Shown: positions 19,816 through 27,510 of the stretch, piece by piece | How the letters are laid out: each line of letters starts with the position of its first letter | How positions within the stretch are numbered: the first letter of the stretch is position 1 | Source: Candidatus Planktophila vernalis | GTDB lineage: Bacteria; Actinomycetota; Actinomycetes; Nanopelagicales; Nanopelagicaceae | Reading direction: 5' to 3' | Assembly: GCF_002288185.1 (NCBI RefSeq) | Contig: NZ_CP016776.1 | Coordinates: 62,001 to 126,000, forward strand | Length of the DNA stretch: 64,000 nt | Program-made: the position numbers and the translations under genes | Notes under the pieces: generated by a model | Seen by the model: only the letters and a program-made list of their open reading frames with translations | Database searches by the model: none | Told to the model about the DNA's origin: nothing

Positions 19816-20482
19816 TTCGGATCTCCAACTTCTGAACACTGTTCTTCCATCCATAAACCAAATCACTTCTACTTGCTAAGACCGCACTCACTGTTAAGCC
19901 GGTAATAAAAGCTTCGCCAATACCAATCAAGATGTGTGTTCCAACCATTGCACCTAATACAGTGGATACCGAAAAAGTTGCAGTCGCGCCCATTGCATAT
20001 TGGATTGTGAATCCAACGGCTGCTGCTGGAACTGATAACAATCCACCAATTGCTGCAGCTAAAGAGATTGAAGATTTATTCTTTGGCAAAATCTTGCGCA
20101 GCACTAGGAAGATTCCATAGCCAGCCCACACACCAATTACTCCCATGTTAAAAACATTTAATCCAATTGCAGTTAATCCGCCGTCAGCAAATAAGAACCC
20201 CTGCATGATCAGTACAACAGCTAATGCCAATGTTGCAGCCCACGGCCCCACCAAAACGGCGGCAAGTGCGCCTCCGAGTAAGTGACCACTTGTTCCTGCA
20301 GCAACAGGGAAGTTGAGCATTTGAACAGCGAAGATAAAGACTGCGGTTAATCCGGCTAGAGGCGCGGTTTTTTCATCAAGTTGGGTGCGAGCGCCTTTGA
20401 GCGCAGTTGCAACTCCTGCGGCAGCTAAGCCTGCAAAGATTGCTGAAGTTTGGACATCAATAAAGCCATCAGGGATATGCAT
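19805..20482 (-). CDS. cbiM: Nickel/cobalt ECF substrate-binding membrane protein (CbiM/NikM)
   Basis: 225-residue S-component. The N terminus MHIPDGF is the defining metal-binding segment of CbiM/NikM (the N-terminal amine and His2 coordinate the ion), so the start is secure. Additional conserved features are LNFPVAAGTSGHLLGG with the second metal-contacting His, and GIGEAFITG. About seven hydrophobic helices. A TAAGAT hexamer 6 nt before the ATG marks a leaderless promoter, and a palindrome overlaps its -35 region. Ni versus Co specificity is not decidable from the protein alone. Confidence 0.93.
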   Translation of the reverse strand: MHIPDGFIDVQTSAIFAGLAAAGVATALKGARTQLDEKTAPLAGLTAVFIFAVQMLNFPVAAGTSGHLLGGALAAVLVGPWAATLALAVVLIMQGFLFADGGLTAIGLNVFNMGVIGVWAGYGIFLVLRKILPKNKSSISLAAAIGGLLSVPAAAVGFTIQYAMGATATFSVSTVLGAMVGTHILIGIGEAFITGLTVSAVLASRSDLVYGWKNSVQKLEIRSAN

Positions 20483-20488
20483 GCTTAG

Positions 20489-20494
20489 ATCTTA
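20489..20494 (-). promoter_or_regulatory. -10 hexamer TAAGAT of cbiM (leaderless)
   Basis: Minus-strand TAAGAT is separated from the cbiM ATG by 6 nt, the spacing expected when the transcript begins at or beside the start codon. No Shine-Dalgarno is present. Confidence 0.55.
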
Positions 20495-20498
20495 ACCT

Positions 20499-20519
20499 AG
20501 ATGCAAACCATTCGCATCT
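20499..20519. promoter_or_regulatory. Palindromic operator candidate (Nur-like box) upstream of cbiM
   Basis: The 21-bp palindrome has 9-bp arms with 8 matched pairs around a 3-bp centre. Its core TGCAA-N5-TCGCA is close to the Streptomyces Nur box (tTGCaA-N5-ttGCAA) described for nickel-responsive Fur-family repression. It covers the spacer and expected -35 region of the cbiM promoter, where a repressor would block polymerase. The regulator's identity is inferred. Confidence 0.5.
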
Positions 20520-20594
20520 GGAAAACAGCTATCCGGCTCTGTCCAAGCCTGCCCTTCTAGCTCAGCCCAGAGGGCCATCTATTTGAAACGAGTT

Positions 20595-20600
20595 TAAGGT
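20595..20600 (+). promoter_or_regulatory. -10 hexamer TAAGGT of the DMFase-like gene (leaderless)
   Basis: TAAGGT ends exactly 6 nt before the ATG at 20607, fitting a leaderless transcript. No convincing -35 is seen. Confidence 0.45.
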
Positions 20601-20606
20601 TGGCGG

Positions 20607-21938
20607 ATGCGCCTTGCCTTGGTTTCTCTCTTAGTCCTAGGGCTGATGGCACCGGTTTCTGCGCCGGCGCAAGAATGCAACTGGCAAGCCGGTTGGGTAA
20701 AGGCTGAGAATGCAAAGGCCGGAAACAAAAACTGGGATTCAGATGTCGTGATGCGCTTTAGCGCAGATTTCACTCGGCGCAAAGAAGTCAAACGGGTTGA
20801 AGGTTATTTCGATCAGGCAAGCATTGGTTGTGGCCAGAGTGCATCCTTGAAAATTATGGGTGCTAGATCAGTAGAAGTCTCGCTCTATCGCATTGGATAT
20901 TACAAAGGAGCTGGCGCTCGCTTAATCACAACAATTAAAAATGCAAAGCAAATTACAGCAACGCAATCAACCCCACCGGGTCAGTATCTAGTCAAATTAA
21001 AATCTTTAGGTTACCGATCTACATTTGTCCCACTTGTTATTACAGGACAAGTGCCAAGTGATGTGACTTTTGTTTCTTCAGTTCTCACGTGGCAGGCATA
21101 TAACCAGTGGGGTGGAGAGTCGCTCTATAAAGGTGCTGATGGACAGAGAGAAACCAGAGCCATTTCGGTTTCACTTGATCGTCCCTATGACGGTGATGGC
21201 TCTGGGCAATTTAGATATATGGAGCAACCTCTTGTTCAGTTGATGGAACAACTCAACTTAGATATCAATTACCTAACGGATATTGATTTAGATAAAACAC
21301 CTGAGATTAACTCTGCCTCAATTGTGCTGGGTGGACATAGCGAGTATTGGACTCAGGCGATGCGCGATGTGGTTGAGAGAGAAATCTATGAGGGCACGAA
21401 CTTATTAGTCTTTGGTGGCAATACGGCGTATGCAAAAACATTTCTAATTGACCGAACAATGAATGAGAGAATTCCTTATCGTGACATTAATCAACCGGAA
21501 TCTTTGTTTATGGGATCACAGTTTTTTGCAGTTGGAATTAAAAAAGATTTAGAAGTGCAGGGCGCACAAAGTTGGCCATTTGATACTCTCGGTAAAGCCG
21601 GCAAAATTAAGGGAATTTACGGCTACGAAGCCGATACGGCGATGGGAACGAGCGGTCCTGGCGTTGAAGTCTTGGCACGATCAACTATTAGCCCCACAGA
21701 GAAGGGCTTTGTTGCGATGAGCACCTACTACGCAGCACCTAGCGGGGCAGGAGTGTTAAACCTGGGCACTAATGCCTGGGTGTGCGCAATGGCCAATCGC
21801 TGCCCGTGGGGCCACAGCTTTGATGCAAAGACTGTGCAACAAATTCGAAAAGTAACCACAGCAATTATTGAGCAAGCCGGGCGAGAAAAGATTGGGAATT
21901 GGCGTGTGCCACAGATCGATATTCCCACTCGTCCCTAA
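20607..21938 (+). CDS. Secreted protein with N,N-dimethylformamidase beta-subunit-like domain
   Basis: 443 residues with a clear Sec signal peptide (about 1-22, ending VSAPAQ). A beta-rich region (to ~135) precedes the DMFase beta-subunit-like C-terminal domain: TWQAYNQWGG, SLDRPYDGDGSGQFRYMEQP, and the diagnostic GGHSEYWTQAMRD near residue 237. Related domains occur in N,N-dimethylformamidase large subunits, but most homologues are uncharacterised secreted proteins. The catalytic partner subunit is not nearby, so amidase activity is not established. The gene stands alone, divergent from the metal transporter. Confidence 0.7.
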   Translation: MRLALVSLLVLGLMAPVSAPAQECNWQAGWVKAENAKAGNKNWDSDVVMRFSADFTRRKEVKRVEGYFDQASIGCGQSASLKIMGARSVEVSLYRIGYYKGAGARLITTIKNAKQITATQSTPPGQYLVKLKSLGYRSTFVPLVITGQVPSDVTFVSSVLTWQAYNQWGGESLYKGADGQRETRAISVSLDRPYDGDGSGQFRYMEQPLVQLMEQLNLDINYLTDIDLDKTPEINSASIVLGGHSEYWTQAMRDVVEREIYEGTNLLVFGGNTAYAKTFLIDRTMNERIPYRDINQPESLFMGSQFFAVGIKKDLEVQGAQSWPFDTLGKAGKIKGIYGYEADTAMGTSGPGVEVLARSTISPTEKGFVAMSTYYAAPSGAGVLNLGTNAWVCAMANRCPWGHSFDAKTVQQIRKVTTAIIEQAGREKIGNWRVPQIDIPTRP

Positions 21939-21949
21939 GAGTTAGCGTA

Positions 21950-21955
21950 TAGAGT
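21950..21955 (+). promoter_or_regulatory. -10 hexamer TAGAGT of the TPR gene (leaderless)
   Basis: TAGAGT lies 7 nt before the GTG at 21963, inside GTATAGAGT. No Shine-Dalgarno is present between it and the start. Confidence 0.45.
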
Positions 21956-21962
21956 CACACTC

Positions 21963-22901
21963 GTGAGTGAAGATGACGACATGGAAGAACTCATCACCGA
22001 GGAAATGCTTTGGGATCGTATTCCTGAAGTAGATGGCGAAGAACGTGCCAGCACATATTATGAATTAAGTGCTCGAATTTATGCACGTGGACAATACGAC
22101 GAAGCATTAGCGTTAGCTGAAACTGCGCGCGATATTTACTCAACACTTGGAGACAGTGCGCCAAGTGAAGGCTTAGCTCAGGCATATTCTGCAATTGGTT
22201 ATAACTTAAATCAATTAAAGCGTATGGATGAAGCTGCAACTGCAATGAGTAAAGCAGTTGAAATTTTGCGCGAGAACAAGTCACCGATTGCACTAGAACT
22301 TGCTTGCACATTAGGTGAGTGGTGGTACACCTCAAAGCAGTATGACAAAGTTGTTGAAACAATGAATGAGTGCGCCCAAGAGCATTTAGTAGATGGAAAT
22401 GAAATTGGTGCAGCAAACGATCTACACCTCATAGGTTGCGCTGAGCGTGAACTGAAAAACTATGAAAGATCTATTGACGCATTTAAAGAGGCCCGCGCGC
22501 TATTTAAGCGCAATAAAGAAGTCATTCATGTTGCTCGCTGTGATCAAAAAATCGCATCATGCTTAATTGAATTAGGTGAGGGTGAATTAGCCCTTGAAAC
22601 TGCCCGTAAAGCAGTTGATGTCTTTGAAACTGGGCATGATCATCGTCGTGAGACTTTTGCTCAATTTGAATACGGCAAAGCACAGATTTTGCTCGAGAAA
22701 TTCGATGACGCATTAGCCACTTTGGAGCAGGTGCTCTCAGTGGTGAGTGAAGATGAGCCTAAAGACTTTGAATTTATCGTTGATGTTGAGACAAGAATTG
22801 CAAAGATTATTCGCATGCAGGGCCGTACTGATGAGGCCGATGAGATTGAACGTCGCCTGAAGTCAGTGCAGGAGACGCTAGATGAAGAGCCGCAGGCTTG
22901 A
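21963..22901 (+). CDS. Tetratricopeptide-repeat protein
   Basis: 312-residue acidic, all-helical cytosolic protein. About six TPR-like helix pairs are visible between residues 30 and 300, for example YYELSARIYARGQYDEALAL, AYSAIGYNLNQLKRMDEAAT and ERELKNYERSIDAFKEARAL. TPRs mediate protein-protein contact; no enzymatic domain is attached. The GTG start is supported by a -10 hexamer 7 nt upstream. The last 4 bases overlap the TTG start of the phosphatase gene, so it may work with that enzyme, but no direct evidence exists. Confidence 0.85.
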   Translation: MSEDDDMEELITEEMLWDRIPEVDGEERASTYYELSARIYARGQYDEALALAETARDIYSTLGDSAPSEGLAQAYSAIGYNLNQLKRMDEAATAMSKAVEILRENKSPIALELACTLGEWWYTSKQYDKVVETMNECAQEHLVDGNEIGAANDLHLIGCAERELKNYERSIDAFKEARALFKRNKEVIHVARCDQKIASCLIELGEGELALETARKAVDVFETGHDHRRETFAQFEYGKAQILLEKFDDALATLEQVLSVVSEDEPKDFEFIVDVETRIAKIIRMQGRTDEADEIERRLKSVQETLDEEPQA

Positions 22902-23416
22902 TTGAGCATCTAAAAACCCTGTCTGAAATCCGTATAACGATGGTTTGTATGGGAAATATCTGTCGCTCACCTATGGCTGCAGCTGTTCTATCAAATCGCA
23001 CAGCACAGTGGAGCTCACCCGAGATCATTGTTGATAGTTCTGGAACAAGTGCTTGGCATATCGGTCAAGGCGCACACCCAACTTCGCAAAAAACCTGGGA
23101 GAGAGCTGGATACAAATACTCCCACTCTGCGCGCCAATTTAAGTCAAGTGATTTCTTTGAATCAGATTTAATTTTGGTGATGGATTCAAATAACTATAAG
23201 AAGGTAATTGAACTTGCACCAGATAATGACTCTCGGAGCAAAGTTTTCTATTTACGTTGCTTTGATCCAGCTCTATCGGCAATTGATCCTGCGTCAGCGC
23301 AATTCAATGAATTAGAAGTTCCAGATCCGTATGACCAATCCAGTGAAGTCTATGAAGAGACGCTCGTTATGATCGAGCGCGCCGTAGATGGATTGTTGCA
23401 AGAACTATCGCACTAA
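22898..23416 (+). CDS. Low-molecular-weight protein-tyrosine phosphatase
   Basis: 172 residues with the active-site loop VCMGNICRSP (Cys17, Arg23; C-X5-R-S) at the N terminus and the catalytic Asp in VPDPYDQS near residue 148. Family members dephosphorylate phosphotyrosine or, in some cases, phosphoarginine. The start at TTG 22898 overlaps the TPR stop (TTGA). An in-frame ATG nearer to the motif would leave too little N-terminal strand, so I keep the TTG. The 3' end overlaps the convergent SpoU gene by 12 bp. Confidence 0.9.
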   Translation: MIEHLKTLSEIRITMVCMGNICRSPMAAAVLSNRTAQWSSPEIIVDSSGTSAWHIGQGAHPTSQKTWERAGYKYSHSARQFKSSDFFESDLILVMDSNNYKKVIELAPDNDSRSKVFYLRCFDPALSAIDPASAQFNELEVPDPYDQSSEVYEETLVMIERAVDGLLQELSH

Positions 23417-24055
23417 TAAGTGCTGTAACGCCCAGTGATACATAGCAATTGCTCCGGCAGCAGATGCGTTCATTGATCTTGTTGAGCCATATTGGTTAAT
23501 TTCATAAAGCACTTCACAGATGGCTATTCCTTCATCTGACATTCCTGCACCTTCTTGCCCAAACAAAAGGACGCATTTTTCAGGAAGCTGCGCGGATTCA
23601 AGTTGTTTAGAACCAGGAACGTTATCTATCCCAATAATTGGTAACTCATTTTCTTTACACCACACTGCAAAATCTTCAACAGTTGGGTGATGGTGCACAG
23701 TTAAATACCTATCTGTGACCATTGCGCCGCGCTTGTTCCAGTCGCGCTTTCCAACGATATGAACACCAGAGACGTTGAATGCATTTGCTGTTCTCACAAC
23801 TGAACCAATATTCAAATCGTGTTGCCAATTTTCAATAGCAATTTGCAGTTTATGTCGCTTAGAATCTAAATCTGCAACTATGGCTTCAACAGTCCAATAC
23901 CTGTAGTGATCTAAAACATTTCTGCGATCACCATTGAGTAATAACTCAGGATCAAACTGTGGACCTTCTGGCCATGGTTTTTCATGAGGCCCAACACCGA
24001 CTACTGGGAAAAATTCACCTGGGCCAATTGAGGCTGGGGTAGTTGGATTAGACAT
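23405..24055 (-). CDS. TrmH/SpoU-family RNA 2'-O-methyltransferase
   Basis: 216 residues with the three SPOUT motifs: NIGSVVRTANAF (motif 1, near residue 81), LLFGQEGAGMSDE (motif 2) and STRSMNASAAGAIAMYHW (motif 3) building the SAM-binding trefoil knot. It transfers a methyl group to a ribose 2'-OH in tRNA or rRNA; the target is unknown. The ~60-residue N-terminal extension lacks an L30e-type domain. A TAGAGT 6 nt before the ATG suggests a leaderless transcript. Confidence 0.88.
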   Translation of the reverse strand: MSNPTTPASIGPGEFFPVVGVGPHEKPWPEGPQFDPELLLNGDRRNVLDHYRYWTVEAIVADLDSKRHKLQIAIENWQHDLNIGSVVRTANAFNVSGVHIVGKRDWNKRGAMVTDRYLTVHHHPTVEDFAVWCKENELPIIGIDNVPGSKQLESAQLPEKCVLLFGQEGAGMSDEGIAICEVLYEINQYGSTRSMNASAAGAIAMYHWALQHLLVR

Positions 24056-24061
24056 GTATGC

Positions 24062-24067
24062 ACTCTA
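24062..24067 (-). promoter_or_regulatory. -10 hexamer TAGAGT of the SpoU gene (leaderless)
   Basis: Minus-strand TAGAGT ends 6 nt before the ATG at 24055; no Shine-Dalgarno is present. Confidence 0.5.
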
Positions 24068-24128
24068 AACTGAATGCATGTCACCTATCAATATGGTCCT
24101 TGTCGCCTCAATTGGCACTAATAGATAG

Positions 24129-25304
24129 ATGCGTGCTCCTAGATTCATAGTTCTACTTGCACTAGCTATGGTTGTTGCCGCAGCGCCTGCAAGTGCCGTG
24201 CTATCCCCAGCTTCGATTCCAGCGGCTTTTGAAGAACTCTTAAGTAAGCCGTCTCTTTCCAATCCGGCGATGGTTTTGATTGATGGCACAAGCGGTGAAG
24301 TAATTTATGAAAAAAACTCATATTCACAACGCAAACCAGCATCAGTTATGAAAATCTTTTCCGGAGCCGTTGCAATTAAATATTTGGATATGCAATCACG
24401 CTTTACTACCAATGTTTTCTTGGGTTTAGAAGAAAAAACTTTGGTAATTCAGGGGAGTAATGACCCTTGGATTAGTTTGAGCCATAGCGTTGCAAATAAA
24501 ATGGACCGCACCTCCTTACCTTATTTAGCATTCAATACGCTAACTGCCGTCAAAAAGAGTAATAAGGGTTCGCTCAAAGGGATGACAATTTTGTATTCAA
24601 ATCTATATTCTCAAGATGTCTCAAACCTGAAAGCATTTTGGGCAAAACGTGGTTTTAAACCAGTCATGAAAGCAGTGACTAATGATGAGACCTTACTTAA
24701 TGCAAATGAGTTCATAGTCGGGGACCAGTCCCCAGAGGTATCCAAAATTTTGGATTACATGATGTTATGGAGTGACAATAATTTGGCTGAGAGATTGGCT
24801 CGATTAGCTTCACGGGCCGCGGGAAATTCTTTTAATGACAAAGGTATAGCTGAAGAATTTGAGGCCTTACTAGTTGAATATGGAATCGACTCAAGCAAAT
24901 TAGTAACTAAAGATGCCAGTGGGTTGTCTAAAGAAAACCGGGTAACTGCGACCATGATGGGTCAACTTCTCTATCAACTGCGCAAAGATCCAAAGTACGC
25001 ACCTCTCTATGATTCACTTCCCATTGGAGGAATTTCTGGGACTCTACGTTCGCGTTTTCTCACTACAGCGCCAAATGCGGTGGGGTTAGTTCGAGCGAAG
25101 ACCGGGACATTAAATGGGACTGTGACCTTGGCGGGATATGTTGAGTCAACCGATCGCGAATACATCTTTGTCACTTTGGCTGATGACATCTCTCGTGGAA
25201 ATGCTGCTAGCGATAAGGCACGAGCAGCCATTGACAGAATATTAGGAAGAATTGCTGCTCCGAATATTCCTGCAGAGATTTCTGCTGTGCCAGCTACACC
25301 TTAA
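24129..25304 (+). CDS. dacB: D-alanyl-D-alanine carboxypeptidase/endopeptidase (PBP4 type, peptidase S13)
   Basis: 391 residues, exported by an N-terminal signal peptide (about 1-23, ending ASA). Penicillin-binding motifs are present in order: SxxK as S72-V-M-K75, SDN in MMLWSDNNLAERLA near residue 217, and KTGT near residue 327. These enzymes trim pentapeptide stems or cleave cross-links in peptidoglycan. The short insert between motifs 1 and 2 is compact, as in actinobacterial DacB. Transcribed divergently from the SpoU gene. The stop abuts the convergent YVTN gene. Confidence 0.92.
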   Translation: MRAPRFIVLLALAMVVAAAPASAVLSPASIPAAFEELLSKPSLSNPAMVLIDGTSGEVIYEKNSYSQRKPASVMKIFSGAVAIKYLDMQSRFTTNVFLGLEEKTLVIQGSNDPWISLSHSVANKMDRTSLPYLAFNTLTAVKKSNKGSLKGMTILYSNLYSQDVSNLKAFWAKRGFKPVMKAVTNDETLLNANEFIVGDQSPEVSKILDYMMLWSDNNLAERLARLASRAAGNSFNDKGIAEEFEALLVEYGIDSSKLVTKDASGLSKENRVTATMMGQLLYQLRKDPKYAPLYDSLPIGGISGTLRSRFLTTAPNAVGLVRAKTGTLNGTVTLAGYVESTDREYIFVTLADDISRGNAASDKARAAIDRILGRIAAPNIPAEISAVPATP

Positions 25305-26384
25305 TTATTTATTATCAAAAATCTTTATTGCGCCACCATAGCAAGCAACCCATGTGCGCGAGGTTGGTGAGTCATAGGTAATACCAATTGGTTCATTACA
25401 CACTTTTATATTTTGTAAGACTTTCATATCGCTTGTGCGCACTTTTGACATAGTGTCACTTACAAAATTGACTACAAAGAGCGCGGTGCCATCGCTAGAA
25501 ATGGCAAGGCTTCGCGCAGCTTTTCCAGTTTTCACGCTCTTACCGGCTTTGTTATTAATTAGATCCCACGAAGCAACTTTACCCGATAAATTCATCGTCA
25601 CGTACATCATTGCGTTATCTGGAGATAAAACAATTGCACGGGGATTACTACCAATTGGAATATAGGAGACAGAGAAATCTTCTAAGTTAATTACATGAAT
25701 TCGGCTGCCACCCATTTCGGCAACGTAAGCAAACTTGGAATCATTGCTCACTGCAACACCCCGCGGATATCGCCCGATTTTGATCGTCTTAACAACTTTT
25801 TGTGAGGCTACGGATATGACGTTGAGGTCATAAGAACACCAGTTCGAAACAAGCACAAACTTGTTATCAGGAGTTGTTTCAACAACTTTAGGGACTGAAC
25901 CAACTGGATAAACATTATCTATTTCGTAGCTAGCTAGATTAATTCGGTAAAGAAAGCTTGAGTCATATTTAGATGCAGGTGAGCAAGTGTCGTGGCCTTC
26001 ACGGTTAAAACCTTTGCCATACATCGCGTAGTTGGTTACATATAAATACTTGCCATCAGGTGAATAAGCGCCCTCTACAGGTGACCCTTTATAAATTGAT
26101 GTGTACTTGGAATACCCATATTGAGAGAGTTGAACAGAGTCTGGCACCGTCTTAACAAGCTCAAAAGTATTTGCGTCATAAATCGTGACGCTGTGTCTAT
26201 ACATCATGTTATGGGCACTTACTAGGCCGCTGCCGGATGATCGAACCGACTTAGGTGAGATATCACCTGTAATAGTCTTAACAAGTATCATCTTGGTATC
26301 AGCAGAAACAACCTCACTTTGTGCTGGTGTTGCAATGACACATAGTGAAGTTATCAATAGAACTGCTAAAAAGCTGCGGCGCAT
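25305..26384 (-). CDS. Secreted YVTN/YncE-like beta-propeller protein
   Basis: 359 residues with a signal peptide (1-23, ending PAQS). Multiple blade repeats follow the YVTN pattern, for example SPDGKYLYVTNYAM, TPDNKFVLVSNWCSYDL, SNDSKFAYVAEMGGS, SPDNAMMYVTMNLSG and SSDGTALFVVNFVSD, so a 6-7-bladed propeller is likely. Relatives include E. coli YncE and archaeal surface-layer proteins; functions are mostly binding. The 3' end abuts dacB. Upstream, TACAGT 6 nt before the ATG fits a leaderless promoter. Confidence 0.85.
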   Translation of the reverse strand: MRRSFLAVLLITSLCVIATPAQSEVVSADTKMILVKTITGDISPKSVRSSGSGLVSAHNMMYRHSVTIYDANTFELVKTVPDSVQLSQYGYSKYTSIYKGSPVEGAYSPDGKYLYVTNYAMYGKGFNREGHDTCSPASKYDSSFLYRINLASYEIDNVYPVGSVPKVVETTPDNKFVLVSNWCSYDLNVISVASQKVVKTIKIGRYPRGVAVSNDSKFAYVAEMGGSRIHVINLEDFSVSYIPIGSNPRAIVLSPDNAMMYVTMNLSGKVASWDLINNKAGKSVKTGKAARSLAISSDGTALFVVNFVSDTMSKVRTSDMKVLQNIKVCNEPIGITYDSPTSRTWVACYGGAIKIFDNK

Positions 26385-26390
26385 TCGCTA

Positions 26391-26396
26391 ACTGTA
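26391..26396 (-). promoter_or_regulatory. -10 hexamer TACAGT of the YVTN gene (leaderless)
   Basis: Minus-strand TACAGT is 6 nt from the ATG at 26384, with no Shine-Dalgarno between. Confidence 0.45.
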
Positions 26397-26526
26397 ATGG
26401 TAATCACTTAGTCGTCATCGCCTTCATCTCCACTACCCAGAGGCTCACTTGCGAGTGGATTAGTAACCCCAGGAGGAGTTGCTGAGGCTGAGAAGAAACT
26501 GGGAAGAATGCACGAGGTTGCTGAGT

Positions 26527-26532
26527 TAATCT
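26527..26532 (+). promoter_or_regulatory. -10 hexamer TAATCT of ctaB (leaderless)
   Basis: TAATCT lies 6 nt before the GTG at 26539, with no Shine-Dalgarno. The rest of the divergent gap (26397-26526) shows no convincing gene. Confidence 0.45.
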
Positions 26533-26538
26533 AAGGCA

Positions 26539-27408
26539 GTGAGCACAGTTATGCGGGGCTACCTCGATCTAATGAAGCTTCGAGTGGTTGAACTGCTCCT
26601 AGTCTCTACTTTACCCGCCATGATTTTGGCTGCCAAAGGCCTTCCATCATTTTCACTGGTTGCAGCCACAATTATTGCTGGAACGTTTGCTGCTGGAAGT
26701 GCAAATGCTTTTAATATGGTTATTGAAAGCGATATCGACAAATTAATGGAGCGTACTTCAAAGCGACCAATTGTCACCGGTGTCATCACAAAAACAAATG
26801 CAGCGATATTCGCAACCATAATCGGAGTTATTTCATTATTGATGTTTTGGTTTCTCACAACTTCACTCGCAACATTATTAGCATTTATCGCAATAGTTTT
26901 CTATGTTGTTGTTTACACAATGGCACTGAAGCAGAGAACCTCACAGAATATTGTTTGGGGCGGAGCGGCAGGATGTATGCCTGTTCTTATTGGTTGGGCT
27001 GCTGTTACAAACTCACTCTCAATGACTGCACTTGCATTCTTTATGGTTATCTTTTTTTGGACGCCGCCACACTTTTGGGCGCTAGCAATTAAATACAAAG
27101 ATGATTATTCAGCCGCTGGTATTCCAATGCTTCCTGTTGTTGCAACCAAGGCTCGAGTCCATAAAGAGATGTGGTTCCACACAATCATGATGATTGCTAG
27201 TTCGATCTGGCTAATTATTTCTGCCGATCTTTCATTATGGTCAATGGTTGTCACGATCTTGTTAGGTCTTGTTTTTGCCCGTGAATTAATTGCATTAAAA
27301 GAAGGATCTGAAAACTACACAAAGACTGCTGCCAAGATATTTCAGTGGTCGATCACTTACTTAAGTTTGCTATCAGTGGTCCTTGTGGCTGCTCAGCTCA
27401 CCGTTTGA
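26539..27408 (+). CDS. ctaB: Protoheme IX farnesyltransferase (heme O synthase)
   Basis: 289-residue UbiA-family membrane enzyme that adds a farnesyl group to heme b, giving heme o for terminal oxidases. The first Asp-rich motif is NMVIESDIDKLMERTSKRP (59-77); its first acidic residue is Glu rather than the more common Asp. The second is in KYKDDYSAAGIPMLP. About nine hydrophobic helices. The GTG start is supported by TAATCT 6 nt upstream. The partner ctaA and the oxidase genes are not in this window. Confidence 0.94.
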   Translation: MSTVMRGYLDLMKLRVVELLLVSTLPAMILAAKGLPSFSLVAATIIAGTFAAGSANAFNMVIESDIDKLMERTSKRPIVTGVITKTNAAIFATIIGVISLLMFWFLTTSLATLLAFIAIVFYVVVYTMALKQRTSQNIVWGGAAGCMPVLIGWAAVTNSLSMTALAFFMVIFFWTPPHFWALAIKYKDDYSAAGIPMLPVVATKARVHKEMWFHTIMMIASSIWLIISADLSLWSMVVTILLGLVFARELIALKEGSENYTKTAAKIFQWSITYLSLLSVVLVAAQLTV

Positions 27409-27458
27409 GCATATGTGGAAAATGTGGCTCCTAATCTCAATTTTAGGCTCGTTGATAA

Positions 27459-27478
27459 AGTATTAACAAGTAATTAAC
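27459..27478. repeat. Tandem near-direct repeat upstream of the ABC transporter
   Basis: AGTATTAAC (27459-27467) is followed after one base by AGTAATTAAC (27469-27478), about 33 nt before the ABC ATPase start. It could be an operator or just AT-rich promoter sequence. Confidence 0.3.
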
Positions 27479-27510
27479 TGTGCCTTGATTGATATGGCAG
27501 GATTGCACCC

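Noticed and set aside
20483-20606. Possible NiCo (czcD) or cobalamin riboswitch upstream of cbiM
   Set aside because: CTGAGC and AGCC-GG fragments recall the NiCo motif, but no closing P1 stem or GGGACAG element is present and no B12 box is seen. The TAAGAT 6 nt before the ATG implies a leaderless transcript, so no leader RNA would be made.
26408-26530. Open frame on the minus strand of ~39 codons ending in an acidic GDEGDDD tail
   Set aside because: It has no ATG, GTG or TTG start; the frame begins right after a TAG. It also overlaps the ctaB promoter. Probably chance, possibly a decayed gene end.
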